From Boothiomyces macroporosus (Eukaryota; Chytridiomycota; Chytridiomycetes; Rhizophydiales; Terramycetaceae), in assembly GCA_027604185.1 (NCBI GenBank), contig JADGKB010000004.1, positions 186,001 through 250,000 of the forward strand: a stretch of DNA of 64,000 nt. Direction: 5' to 3'. Positions 12,121 through 23,939 of the stretch are shown here, piece by piece (position 1 is the stretch's first letter; each line of letters starts with the position of its first letter). A program made the position numbers and the translations under genes. Under the pieces are notes generated by a model. It was not told the DNA's origin. It saw only the letters and a program-made list of their open reading frames with translations, and did not search any database.

Positions 12121-13911
12121 ATGTCCCAACATGCATTCCCACAAGAATATCTGAAGCTATGGCCATACGCAGCCGATCAACAAGCTTGTTTCCCTAATGT
12201 AATTGAAAGATTTGTAAATTGGAAGACAGTTATACGCTCTTTAACAGAGTTTTTTCAACAAACCTCTTCGTTGGAAAAGTCAATCGCCAAAGTCTATGAA
12301 ATACTCCATCAGAATTTGCAACAGCAGGAAATGCTGCTTGGTAATCTTATCCTAACGCAGGTGCCAACTCTTCAAATATTTTCAAGCCTTGGGAGCAACA
12401 TTGCCATCAGACACAGATAAGCTTTGCCTCAATTGAAAGCCGAACAAACGATTTTATTATCGCAAGATTACTTGCGCTTAAACAAGTCTTGAAAAAGAAG
12501 ATTCAGGTAACTGCTTATTAAATAGAATTATGTTAAAGATATAGAGAAACAGCAAAAGGAGATTCTCAAAGCCAGAACTAAAACTGCGGAATACCTTAAA
12601 CTTCACGAAGCCCAGGTTCAAAACAGGGCGGTGATTACCAGCCAAAATAGAGATACTATTGACCCATGGCTTACTGAACTACTACTGCATCATCAACTAC
12701 GATCCATGATTGACAGCGAGAATGACTATCAAAACAAGATGAACGACATTTTCCGGGATATGGCAGTATTCGATTCGCACATCATCACTGAACTGAAAGC
12801 TGTCTTTGAAGAATTCAACTTGATCAAAACTACACAGTGGTCTTCATTACAAGTAAGTTTCAAATAACCCAGAATCAAATGCAAAGCTTGAACATCAATG
12901 AACTTTACGCGAATCCAAACACTTATTTTGAACATTTTTCAACAGTACACTTGCTAGATTCAACTCAATCGTGGAAAGCGGAACGCAAACTGGAAGATTT
13001 TCCTTGTGATTTGCAACAGATTGAAATTGTAAAACAAGGAAAATTATATCGCCCGTCTAGATTTGGTTTGAAAATGTGGACACCAGTGAATTGTGTGCTT
13101 ACAGCAACTGGATATCTCCATTGCTTTGATCTTCCAATTCACAAACACAACTGGTTTGATTTTGGTTCCAAAAATGAAAAAAGTAATCATCAAAGATCTG
13201 CTACTTGTCCAAGGCCCTTATCCCCAGAGCTACAGCCTAGTTCTGCAACAATTAGCCAACAGTCTGGGTTCAATGTAGAAGGAGTAGGAAATTCTGTAAT
13301 TAGGTAAAAAGGAATTAATGCAGCATTTCGCTAAGCCAACCAAGAATACTAATCCATCCTGTGGTAAAGAAAACCTCACTGCATGTTTTTGAGATCATCA
13401 TCTACCAAAGAAAGTCCAAGCAAGTATGGCCATTTTCAAAATCTAGCTACAACGATGCAGTCGTAAAGTACGAGTTCAAAGCTGATAACGACAATGAAAT
13501 GGTTGAATGGATAGCGTGTTTACAAAAGCAAATTCAGTATTTCCTTTTTTACTTAGAAACTATATTCCAAATGGTCCTCCAGAGCCATTGTTCAAGTCTT
13601 CTCAAAAGATTGAAGAGAATGTTGAAAAGCTGGTCCATAATAACTTGGCAAAGCATGATACAGTCGTTGATAAAGAAATGGAAGCTAGAAAGTCTGAGCC
13701 ATTGAACATATTTGTGCCTTCCCGAAAAAGTACACAGTATCCACCTGAAACAGAACATAACGTTTGGGAAAATGATAACAGCCGGTCAGCACAAACAATT
13801 GGGGAAGATAGATCCCCATTCCCTTCGTACTCTCCTGAAGGCGGTCAAGATTTGAAAACACTTTTCAACAATGGATTCACCAGCGAGCCAGTTGATTTGC
13901 AACAACAGTAG
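12121..13911 (+). CDS. SLM1-like F-BAR and PH domain protein (TORC2 target)
   Basis: A 563-residue protein from 6 exons; the five introns are 19-20 nt (12341, 12507, 12853, 13304, 13537). The helical N-terminal half contains VIERFVNWKTVIRSLTEFF and matches the F-BAR part of yeast Slm1/Slm2. A PH domain follows, with KQGKLYRPSRFGLKMWTPVN and TATGYLHCFDL. It is interrupted by a low-complexity insert and resumes with KKTSLHVFEIIIYQRKSKQ. The C-terminal 120 residues are polar. In yeast, Slm proteins bind PI(4,5)P2 at eisosomes and are phosphorylated by TORC2. A probable TORC2 subunit is encoded 6 kb away. It converges with the polymerase gamma gene, with 15 bp between stop codons. Confidence 0.8.
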
Positions 13912-13926
13912 TTTTTAATATAGAGA

Positions 13927-16900
13927 TTATTTTTTATTAGATTTTTTACACATTCCTTTGGGGCTTGGATTGCTAGGAGGTTTTGGCTCTTTTGATTTTC
14001 CTTCCAACAGTTCTTTAGCCTTTACTTGCTTTTTTTCCATCTGGGCAAGCAAGAAGCTTTCATCTACTACTTCAGCTTTAGGCAAAATGTCTTTAAACTG
14101 TTTTCCATTGTATTCTAGGACTGAATCCAGTTCCTTTCCATATATATCCGCTTGTTTATCTCTTCCAAACACTTTATCCAATAGCTGATATATATCCAAT
14201 GACTCTCCTAGAGGAATAGGAGTTGGATTTGAAGGCGTGACACAATCCATAAATACTTCCTTTCGTAAGCAAGTATCTATGTCTACAGCAGAGAAAAATG
14301 CAATGTTCAAAGTTAATTAAAAGTTACCAAAGGCAGATCATCAAAACCTAATCTGCTACTAAACATCGCCCTTGTCCATAGATTACTGATTTGCAAGGCT
14401 AATGCCGCCAAGTACTTGTCTTCTTCTCTAACTAAATATCTAATCTCGTCATGAATAGACAACAGGAATCTTCCTTGAATTTTCAATCGTTTCATCAAAT
14501 AATCCATCGAAACCAAAAGTAAATGCAGGTAATCTACCCCAGATGATTGTACTACCCAGTTAACTCTACTTGTCAAGTAAGAATTTCCTGTCATTCCACT
14601 TGAAAGTGTATTGGGAATTTGACAATTTAATACTGGCGTTCTTGAATCTTCATTCTTGGCGATTCGCTCCATCGCATTAAACATTATGGATTCAGACCCT
14701 CCATGCCAGAAGAAATTTTGGTTTCGGTCCCTCAGCTTTTTACCCTTTGTTTCAGCAAACAGCTTTTCTGCTTTTTCAGTTGCTTCTTCCTTTGTTAGTG
14801 TAGGGTTGTGTTTACAAAGCAACTGAGCAGTGTGAGTAACACCCGCACCATAAATTCGCGAATAGTTGAATACTTTGGCCACATCTCTATTTATATTTAC
14901 AATTTTTCCTGTATTAGAGTGCAAATCCGTGCCCAAAGCTTTTGATCCTTGCAAAGTCATAAATCCAATGGCTGTCCCGCCATGTATACCCAATTGCGAG
15001 TCCCCAATCAAAGATGCTATCCATAACTCTTCGGAATCTACATCAGCCCCCACTAACGCATAGCCAGGAGGTGCTACAATTTTGGATTTGATCTCACTTC
15101 CAATCAAATTCTTTTTTGCATTAGATGCGGTCATCCATGTCGGCTCTGTTGCTCGTCGAGTTACAGTTCCCATAACAGCAGTTTGTGGTAAAATAATCCC
15201 TATATTTTTGCAGGTATCACTTCCAGTTAGGCTCCCGTCCTTGTCCCATACTACAAATTGAGACATGATTCGATTTCTCGAGCTTATCCAGTAGATGCAC
15301 TGATTCTTCATTCTTAGCAACTCTTTAGTTTCTTCATAATCGCTTGAAAGGTGCCCATTCTCAAATTCTTTCAAAAAGGATTTTGAAAGCGGATTACCGC
15401 AATTAATACCTTCTCCATCTGGATGGGGAACCCTAAAGTAACCTCTATTTGGATCCAACCCTAAATCAATGGGATTAAAGTCTTTTAATGTTGTTTCACC
15501 AATCTCTTTAGGAGTGTGATATAGCCACCCATACTGATTAGTGTGCACCAGAGGGTAGTTGTTCCACTTTAATTGAAGCAGGTACGGTACACACTTTTTG
15601 CTTAGTGAAATGCGGATCTTTTTTTCCTTTGAGTCCCATAATTCAACCCACCACTGTGGTTTGCCTGCGGTTTCAAAATTTGTTCCTTTGTAAGGCCTGG
15701 CTTCTTGTAATATCTTTCCATCTTTGTTTAATTTTGGTTTAGTCATTCTAATTTCTTTCCGTTCCCATTTAAGGTATTTGTACCAATCATTATTTTCATA
15801 ACTTGTTGGTGGTAATTCCGATACTCGCTTTGCAATTTCATATAATTTCTTTTCAATGTTATCCTGTATATCATTGCATAGTGTTTCGCACTTTTTTATA
15901 TAGTCATTCCACTCACTGTTGGTGGGAAGGTATCCTTTTGACATGTGAAGCATCCCAGCGAATGAAGCTGGATGGGGGCATTTCAACATGAACTTTGGAA
16001 GTAAAACTTGATAAATTTGGAAAGTTGTTCGCACATCCTCCGCACAATATGTCATCAAATTTTGAAAGTTTTCTACAATTATTGACAAGTCGTGTCCTGC
16101 AAACATTGATCTCTGAGATTTGTCAATATGCTTATTTAAATAGAAACTAGCCAGATCAGCTAAACTGTTTAGTGTCCCCTCATCAACCCAGCCAATTTGT
16201 CCTTTCTGATTTTCTTTTGTATATCTATTTGGATTTTCAACACGGTCTTTCATACTGAATCGATAGGTCGACCTTTGTTGTGAAGACAGGCCACCTACTG
16301 TTGAATGCATGCTGAGGGTATCTATGAATTCTAAGTTACTCTTCTCTATTTGGTATTCCTCCTTTCGTTAGTGGCTTTTCACCTTAATTCGTGCTCTGTC
16401 GTAGGCAACGTGATGGCCAATAACAATCTTTTTGCGATTACCTAACGGGACCAGTGTTTCTGAAAGCTTGTTATCAAATAACCCTGGCATGCACCATGTG
16501 TACCAACAGCTTTGTGAAACCGCACATGCTATAACAGGGAATGGAGAGACTTTGTACAGGACTTCTACATCGAATACTACAGCATCATCATCTGGAAACT
16601 TTTTTTAAATTTGATAATTACTGGTACTCTATATGTTGCACCGTTTTGGTATCTTGTCCAGCCTTCATTCATCTCCCATCTATCCGGCATTGGCGGTATC
16701 GAACCTTTTGCAAATTCTTTTGCTCTTATTAGCGTATTGTCAGATTGATCTTTTCCTAGAATCAGGAAATGGCTCTCTATCGTGTCCGATACCAAGTTAG
16801 GAAGATTGAAATCTATTGGTGCGATATCTGTGGTTTTCCCATGTAAGCCAAACGATTTCAAATGATCTAGCGCTGCATTGATTTTTGTATTCGATGGTTT

Positions 16901-17023
16901 GATTGCAGCCTTGAATATCTTTGATCGCAGTGACTGTGTAAGCATTTGTATTCCAATTTCATTCTTTCTAATCGCCTCTATCCTTGTAGCGGTGCTGTAA
17001 AAAATATTTGTGCTGCGACTCAT
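13927..17023 (-). CDS. MIP1: Mitochondrial DNA polymerase gamma
   Basis: A family A polymerase of 1010 residues that replicates mitochondrial DNA. Four exons: 16622-17023, 16383-16598, 14328-16361 and 13927-14307. The N-terminus [14 protein letters not shown] looks like a mitochondrial presequence. The exonuclease starts with FDVEV (about 143), followed by [17 protein letters not shown] and [15 protein letters not shown]. The polymerase motifs are [17 protein letters not shown] (A), [16 protein letters not shown] (B) and IHDE (C, about 843). The C-terminal [16 protein letters not shown] is diagnostic for polymerase gamma. The last intron only fits as GT-TG. Introns 1 and 2 are 23 and 21 nt. 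It diverges from bHLH gene 1, with 55 bp between start codons. Confidence 0.95.
14308..14327 (-). other. 20-nt GT-TG intron in polymerase gamma
   Basis: The upstream exon ends GFDDLPL and the downstream exon must begin with the codons for [11 protein letters not shown] to keep the family sequence and frame. The sequence between is exactly 20 nt, begins GTAACT, contains ATTAAC and ends TTTG. There is no AG at the required boundary. The next AG lies 25 nt further on and would break the frame. Confidence 0.75.
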
Positions 17024-17078
17024 CCTGGAACAAAAACCGTTGGGAGTCTGTGTTTTAGGTTTTTTCAAAAAAATTGAA

Positions 17079-18135
17079 ATGTCCGCATGGCAAAATAACG
17101 AACCAAATCACAGCAAGGAAAGGAAAAGGATGGAATTTGAGTTTGAAGCTGCACCCTCACCATTCATTCATCCCAGTCCATACGGCTCTGAATTTCACTT
17201 TGGTGAAGAGCAGGCAAGTTATTTATCTGACCTAGTCTTTCTCTCCGCTAATGTCGCCAGCTGTTACACCAAATGTCAACTTCACACAGCTTTCACTTCA
17301 CAATCAAAGCAACCAGTTTGCACCACTCACTTCTCCCGCTCTTCTTCCAAGTAGGAATGAGAGAAAGCGAAAGAGTGTTGGGGATTCCAATACAATAGCG
17401 ACTCATATAGATTCACCCATATTTAATGGAGCTAGAAGTTACTTTCCATCACCGCTGCAACAAAATCATATACCCGAACTGCATTTCAGTCAGGCAGAAT
17501 CATTTTCATTATTATCACCTCCAAGTAGCAATCAGTTACATCCAACATACCCAGCTACAGACAATTATGCTCCCCTTACCCCTTCAGAACTTTTGAAAAA
17601 TAATAATATTCAAACAGGCAGGAAAAAGGTTGTTAAAACGCTCCTTCCCGATTCTAAAAATGTTTCAACTGTGGAGCTGCTTTCACAGAAGAGTAATTAT
17701 AAAGCTATATTAGATGGTCAGTCAGAGTAAGTATTTTTAATCCAGGCATATTGGAATAAGAGGGGATTCAATCTTGGCAAAGGAAACAAAGGTTAAAAAG
17801 ACCAGCCATAAAGAGGCAGAACAACTACGGAGAGATAAACTCAAGCAAGCATTCATATCTATAAAAGAAGTGTTGCCGCCATTCAAGGAAAAGAATCCTT
17901 CAAAAGTATTTATCCTGAAGAGAGGTAACTGTGGTTAACTTTAGCCAGAGAACACGTTTTAGATTTGCAACATGAGAATGAGCAGCAGGATTTGGAAATC
18001 AATTATTTAAAGCAGCAAATTGAAGCCATGCAAGCAAGTATAATAGAAAGCGGAGGAGTAGCCCCTACCTTCACGCCTTTTGAGAGAACAGAACGGGTCG
18101 GAGAACAGATTGAAGAAGACAGCGATGATAACTAG
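17079..18135 (+). CDS. bHLH transcription factor, tandem copy 1
   Basis: A 331-residue regulator from four exons. The N-terminal half shares short blocks with copy 2 (HPSPYGSEFHFGEEQ, SPAVTPNVNF), probably activation motifs in disordered sequence. The basic region HKEAEQLRRDKL has the H-E-R triad typical of proteins that bind CACGTG. Helix 1 ends at VLPPFKEKNPSKVFIL. Helix 2 continues across the last intron into REHVLDLQHENEQQ, with a possible short leucine zipper after it. Introns are 17214-17235 (22 nt, GC-AG), 17727-17745 (19 nt) and 17925-17944 (20 nt). The last two sit at the same sites as in copy 2. Its targets cannot be told from the sequence. Confidence 0.82.
17214..17235 (+). other. 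22-nt GC-AG intron in bHLH copy 1
   Basis: The sequence starts GCAAGT and ends GACCTAG. Copy 2 has a normal GT-AG intron of 20 nt at exactly the same place, after GAAGAGCAG. Both copies resume with the codons for SFSPL, which fixes the boundaries. Confidence 0.8.
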
Positions 18136-18547
18136 ACCCCCATGTTTATTTAACTTTCAAATAATAGATATTTATTGATTACTGTAATTTAAATTGCAGT
18201 TACCCTTGTTGGTGATGAAATCTTTTTCCTTGAACATGTTCTGTGATCAGTGGCACTAGAAAACGTTTTTCAGCTGTTCGATTTGATTGGACAAAGCTAA
18301 AATTGATAAAAGAAAATTATTCACTCTAAAGTCGATTTTAGTGTCCCAAAATGCCAGTGAGAATATGTATATTTGTATCACTGTAGTATTAGTTTTCACC
18401 ATTAATATCTTTGTGAATTGTTATTACATGGTGGGAAAGCGGAATGTGAAACCTTGAAATCAAAAACGTGTTGAATGGTTGGCAAGCAACAAGTTTTCCA
18501 CACTCAGAAATCTTTCCATTAGTTGAGCAAATAGAATACTCTATTGA
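18136..18547 (+). other. Intergenic region between the two bHLH genes
   Basis: About 410 bp that hold the 3' UTR of copy 1 and the promoter of copy 2. I see no further coding potential and no recognisable RNA gene. A reverse-strand ORF of 70 codons across 18389-18601 overlaps the start of copy 2 and shows no family resemblance. Confidence 0.4.
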
Positions 18548-19763
18548 ATGACTGATTGGAAAAACCCCCAAGATCAAGTAAATTTTAATCAGTTCCAACA
18601 AGGGCCAAGGGAAAATTACGAATTATTATCTCCGTTTGTTCAACCAAGTCCTTATGGATCAGAATATCATTTTGGTGAAGAGCAGGTACGCAATGTTTTA
18701 TATAGTCATTTTCTCCATTGATATCTCCGGCAATTACCCCAAATGTAAATTTTAATCAGTTATCATTTCAGACAAATTCCAATCAATTCACAGAATTAAC
18801 CTCACCAGCATTACAACCACAGCATTCGCACCAACTTGAGCAAATGAATATGCATGGAGGGCATATGCAAGATAGCCCCATGCAGGAATCTTATTTTAAT
18901 AGGAGCAGCAGCTCGCCTTACATTGGTCCAAAGAAGGGCTATGTTCCGTCGCCACTAGTTAGCTCACAACCATTTTCAAACAGTTATGAAAGTACTTCAG
19001 GTACTACCCTTTATGAACTTACAGATACCAATATGCAAAGACAGGCTTCAAATCAATTTTTTTCGCTACTTCCTCCATCAAGCGCATCAGATAGCATTGT
19101 AGAGTCTAATTCTGCCACGCCTAAAATTGCACCTGTCACCCCATCACAATTAATGCAACTCAATTCGGTAAATAACAATGAATTCTCAAAGCCTGAACCA
19201 GGGAGAAAAGCCTCTAGAAAAAAGTCGAATGCAAATCTTAAACCGCTTCTACCATTTGTGCAAGATTCAGGAAAAGCTGCCCCAACCGCGGCCCATGTAT
19301 TGGCATACAAAAGTAATTATCAAACATTACTTGAAGGTCAAGGAGAGTAATATTTCACTAATACAGACATCTTGGAGTAGGTAAAGACTCCCAACTAGCG
19401 AATGGTGTAAAACATCGCAAGATTTCCCACAAAGAGGCTGAACAGCAGCGCAGGGATAAACTAAAGCATGCGTTCAAAGTAGTCAAAGCGATCCTGCCAC
19501 CAATGAAAGACAAAAATCCATCAAAAGTTATGGTTTTAAAGAAAGGTAACGTGTTGCTGACATTAGCAAAAGAGTATATTTTGGATATCATTCATGAAAA
19601 AGAACAGCAATACGAAGAACTCAAGGGCGTGAACGCGTATGTTTCTCAATTGCAGCAGCTCCTCACACAGTCAGGTATCCAGTTCCCAGAGTATCAAAAA
19701 TACGTTAAAGCGCCTAGAGTAAAAGAAGCGAACGATGGCTTTGGTTCCGATGAAGATGATTAG
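18548..19763 (+). CDS. bHLH transcription factor, tandem copy 2
   Basis: A 384-residue paralogue of copy 1 in the same orientation. The ATG at 18548 opens MTDWKNPQDQVNFNQF. The shared blocks PSPYGSEYHFGEEQ and SPAITPNVNFNQLSF follow, then a Ser/Asn/Gln-rich region. The bHLH starts at HKEAEQQRRDKL and has NPSKVMVLKKAKEYILDI after splicing, with a Leu-rich zipper-like end. Introns are 18686-18705, 19347-19366 and 19546-19566. The last is 21 nt and free of stops, so it can be translated if retained. That would insert seven residues into helix 2 and should destroy dimerisation. The C-terminus is acidic (GSDEDD). Confidence 0.82.
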
Positions 19764-19837
19764 ACTGAATTATTAGTGTTTGCATTTAGTAAAAAAATAT
19801 TTATCATTTCAACCTGTATTTTTTTAACTTTTTTCAA

Positions 19838-20665
19838 ATGGCTTCAAGGCAATCGTCTCAAATGTCAATAGGAAAGTCTAGCAACGATTTAGAACCAGAT
19901 TTTCCAATCGTAGCCCCCAAAAAAGTACTACCGATACTTACTGGACTAAAGCGGGTATCCCTGCAGTCAGTTCGTGACTCTCTACAAGATTCCGCACTGT
20001 CGATATCCATCTCGCCAACCAAAACCGAAAAAGTGGATAGCGATGCAAATTCTTGGCCGTTTATTCAGGATAGATTATTACAAGCATTTTCAGGACTGGG
20101 TTACAAATTGATGATTGAAGAGCTTAATGTACTTGTAAAGTAACTGTAACGTAATGATAGAAAATGGGTAGATAGAGGAACTGTAGAGTCGATAAGTACG
20201 GATTTGAATGTGTTTTTCAAAACTGGGATGATTATATTGGCCAACAAGTTGAATGCTGTTCAGATGGAGGTGCTTCCGACAAGATTGGCCGATCTTTGGA
20301 CGTATTTCTATTCCAACGTCATCCCTTACGTACAAGGGGCCTTAATACCACTGCGAAACTCTCCCAAAATGCAATATAATGGTCCAAACGGCCCAGAAAA
20401 AGTAAAGATACGAAGAATGCTTCTGTTGGCATATCTAAACTTTGTAATATGGCCAATGAAAAGCAGACTGCAAGGTCGATATGATTTAATAATAGAGATG
20501 CTCCTGACGCGTATTAGTTGCTTGCCAAATGGTGGTACTGATGTGGTGGGCAAACTAACACAAATGTTTTCCACTTTGGCTAGTTCATCCGCTCATTTGG
20601 AACAGCAAAATGGAATGTTTCAGCTACTGTATATTTTAAAGAGTCAAACTGTAAAGCCAAACTAA
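19838..20665 (+). CDS. TORC2 subunit, HbrB/BIT61/PRR5 family
   Basis: A 268-residue protein with one 21-nt intron (20140-20160). After a polar N-terminus the HbrB domain starts at SWPFIQDRLLQAFSGLGYKL, then IEELNVLVKKWVD, then a helical region with WTYFYSNVIPYVQGALIPL and RRMLLLAYLNFVIWPMKSRL. The family includes yeast Bit61, fission yeast Bit61 and animal PRR5/Protor, which bind the TORC2 kinase complex at the plasma membrane. The C-terminal helices match the family, and length is on the short side because the variable N-terminus is short. Confidence 0.85.
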
Positions 20666-20767
20666 TCCACAAAATAAACTATTAAATGTTTTGCAATGAT
20701 GGCTTTCATCACATGCCATTTTGCTAGTGCTGAGCCGTGCGTGGCACAACTCTTAACATTTTTTGAA

Positions 20768-22985
20768 ATGGGTCGTTGCTGCTCAAAACCAGAATTAGAT
20801 GTAACTGTAACTAATTCAGCCGTCTGAACATGCGCCTTTGCTTCAACAATCGCAACCTCAAAGGAAATTGATCGCTAATATTAGATTATATTCTGTCGAA
20901 CTTCCAGGTGTGCTAAAAGCAGGAGAAGGACCAGTAATATATGCTAATAAAGGCAAGAAGGAATGCAAATTTCACTGGACCTCTAGTGGAATCTGTTCAA
21001 GACGCACGAACTCTACACGAAAACTTTTTGAGAGGATTACAAAAGAGTGGTGATTAACCAATAACTATAGGGTATGGCGAAGGACAGTACCTTGGACATA
21101 GATCAAGGGTATCGAGAGAAGTCGGGCCTTACGTGTGGGAAACTTACAATCAAATCTACATGAGAATTCAATCTTTTGGAACTGGGCTGTCTAAAATTGG
21201 TGGCACATTTGGAACCAATATCGGATTGTTTTCCATCAACAGGACAGAATGGGTTGTTGCTGAGCATGCATGCTACATGTACGGATTGGTTTCCATCCCG
21301 CTGTACGATACTTTGGGGACAGAAGCAATCATCCACATCATGAATATCACTGAGACTGCAATTGTCGCTGCTACTAGTGATAAGGCAAAGCTGCTTCTTG
21401 ATTTATCAAGCAATCTTTCCTTTTTAAAGTATATTATTGTGATGGACAGCGTGCCCAAAGCTCTGGTAGAACAAGCAAGGGCAGCAGATATTACAATATT
21501 CAGTTTTCGCGAAATTGAAGCCCAGGGGGAAAGCAATAAACTTCCGCCAGCTGAAACAAATGCAGATACCGTTGCTACTATTTGTTTCACCAGTGGTAGC
21601 CTTTAACTTACTTAGGAACAACAGGAGCTCCTAAAGGTGTCGTGCTGAGCCATGGAAACATTCTATCTTTTATTGGGGCAGTAGAGGCGCTAGTAAGCAA
21701 AGACTTGTTTCCAAACTTTTCAAAAGACGATGTCCACATTTCCTATTTGCCGCTTGCCCATATTTTTGAAAGATTGATGCAGGCGTATATGACTTATCAT
21801 GGAGGAAAAATAGGATTCTACCAAGGAGATACAAACAAATTACTAGATGATGTTGCAGAATTGAAGCCTACTATATTCGCATCAGTCCCGAGACTATACA
21901 ACAAAATTTACGATAAAGTTCAACTAGGCATCAAAGAAAAAGGGGGGATTGCTGAAAAGCTTTATCATTATGCTTTCAATGCTAAACTGGAAGGACTAAA
22001 GAAAGGCAAAATCACACATCCTGTTTGGGATAGATTGGTATTCAGAAAAATCAGGGAAAAGTTGGGTGGACGTGTGAAGTTTATGATTTCAGCTGCTGCG
22101 CCAATTAGTCCTGAAGTAATGTCATTCCTTCGTATTTGCTTCTCCGCGGTGCTAATTGAAGGATACGGGCAAACGGAAACCACTGGGGCTACTAGTTTGG
22201 TAATAATTTTTAACTATTAGTCCGTTGTTGGTGACATGTCAACTGGAAACGTTGGAGTTCCAACTCCGAACTGTGCAGTGAAATTAGTAGATGTTCCTGA
22301 AATGAATTACACTTCGGCAGACCAGCCTTTCCCTCGAGGGGAAATATGTGTGAAGGGTGTTAACGTCTTTAAAGGCTATTATAAACTTCCAGACAAGACA
22401 GGTTTGTGCTATTTAATTTAAGCTGAAACGATTTCAGAAGATGGATGGTGTCATACTGGTGACATTGGTGCCTGGGACGAACACGGCAGATTGAAAATTA
22501 TTGACAGAGTCAAGAATATTTTCAAATTAGCTCAGGGTGAATACGTTGCTCCAGAAAAGTACACTGTTATTAACCAGAATCGAATTGGTGTATCAACAGC
22601 ATGAAATCGTTGCCCAGTCGTTCGTTTACGGAAATAGTCTCGAGTCAGTGCTAGTAGGAATCCTTGGTAGACTAAAACTAATCTAGTCGTTGATGAGAAG
22701 CCCTTCAACAAGTTTTGCAACGAGAACGGAATATTTGCAGTCAGCTTACATGAAGCAATGAGACACCCTACAGTGCCGAAGGCGGTTCAAAAGACTCTTG
22801 AAGCCTTTGGAAAGGCGAAAGGATTGAAAGGATTTGAGAACGTAAAAAGTTGGTATTTGACAAGCGAGCCTTTCACTGTTGAAAATAATTTGCTGACACC
22901 CACTTTCAAGTTAAAGAGGCACGACGCTAAGCTCAAGTATCAATCTGAAATCGATGAGCTGTACTCTAAATTGACCAATCAATAA
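20768..22985 (+). CDS. Long-chain acyl-CoA synthetase
   Basis: A 685-residue AMP-forming enzyme that activates fatty acids as acyl-CoA. Nine exons and eight introns of 19-21 nt. The adenylate-forming motif spans an intron and reads [18 protein letters not shown] after splicing. [23 protein letters not shown] and [20 protein letters not shown] follow, as in the FAA/ACSL group, then [20 protein letters not shown]. The N-terminus MGRCCSKP fits an N-myristoylation signal (Gly2, Ser6, Lys7) with two neighbouring cysteines that could be palmitoylated. Most ACSL proteins use a transmembrane anchor, so this would be a different way to reach membranes. The ATG at 20768 follows a short T-rich leader. 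Confidence 0.93.
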
Positions 22986-23034
22986 ACTATTTGTGCGCCA
23001 TTTGTTGGTGTCGCCATTTTTTCCCAAAACAAAA

Positions 23035-23910
23035 ATGAACATTGACGATGAAGTCCTCCTTAGAGCGATAAGAAAAATGTGCGACCCAGAAGAAGAGCCG
23101 CAGAGGCATAGCGACGATAGTGAAGACGATAAATCCGACAAAGAGATAATCCAAACTGTCCCACAAAGAATAGACAAGGATATGGAAAGGCTAAATTCAG
23201 ATTCTGCTCTCCGCCAACACTTGAAAATTGGAACTGCGTTCACTGGCCCAAAGGGAGTAAAGCAAGACTACAAATTCCACATGAAGCAAGAACGAGCAAG
23301 AGCAAAGGAGAAGCGTGAAAAGGATTTCAACAAATTATCTGGAAAAGCTCTGTCATCAGGGTGGTTGCAACGTACCATAAAGCAAGAGGAAGAAGATGAA
23401 ATTGATGACGAAGAGTTTTTTGAAGAGTATAACAAGAAACGACTAGCACAGCTAGCTTCTCTTTCAAAAATCCCACGATTCGGTAAATTATTCGAACTGG
23501 ACCAGGATAGCTTTGTAAATAGTATCGATAAAGAAAATCCAAAAGTTAAAGTGGTGATCCATCTTTACGAGAATAATCACCAAGCTTGCAGACAGGTCAA
23601 TGACTTTTTCTATCAGCTTGCCACAAAGCACACAACTGTCAAATTTTGCAAGATCGTTTCCACTGTTGCAGATCCTGGATTTGACAGAGTTGCATTACCA
23701 GCCATTCTTGTTTATCAAGGCGGTGAACTGAAAAGCACGCTCTTGCGATTGATTGATGAAATTCCTGGGTGGAATGCGTCAGGAAGAACTACGCTCCGTG
23801 ATTTTGAAGAGTACTTGATGCTGCAAGATGTATTGGAAAACACTATAGATTATAGCGACGAGGAAGAAACTCAAAAATCTGTAGACTCTGACGAAGAATT
23901 CTTTTCTTGA
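23035..23910 (+). CDS. Phosducin-like protein
   Basis: A single-exon protein of 291 residues. It has the phosducin helix-1 motif (TGPKGVKQDYKFHMKQER, about 62-80), an acidic and helical middle, and a thioredoxin-like C-terminal half with VKVVIHLYENNHQACRQVN, VKFCKI and ALPAILVYQGGEL. The C-terminal tail is acidic. Phosducin-like protein 1 works with the CCT chaperonin to fold G-protein beta subunits and assemble beta-gamma dimers. The helix-1 motif favours class I (PhLP1). The ATG at 23035 agrees with the short N-terminus of the family. Confidence 0.88.
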   Translation: MNIDDEVLLRAIRKMCDPEEEPQRHSDDSEDDKSDKEIIQTVPQRIDKDMERLNSDSALRQHLKIGTAFTGPKGVKQDYKFHMKQERARAKEKREKDFNKLSGKALSSGWLQRTIKQEEEDEIDDEEFFEEYNKKRLAQLASLSKIPRFGKLFELDQDSFVNSIDKENPKVKVVIHLYENNHQACRQVNDFFYQLATKHTTVKFCKIVSTVADPGFDRVALPAILVYQGGELKSTLLRLIDEIPGWNASGRTTLRDFEEYLMLQDVLENTIDYSDEEETQKSVDSDEEFFS

Positions 23911-23939
23911 ATAAATGAAAAAGTGTACAGGGTTTATTC

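Noticed and set aside
19381..19398. An 18-nt GT-AG segment in bHLH copy 2 that could be an intron
   Set aside because: Leaving it in gives HLGVGKDSQLANG, which aligns in length and sequence with HIGIRGDSILAKE of copy 1. It is exon.
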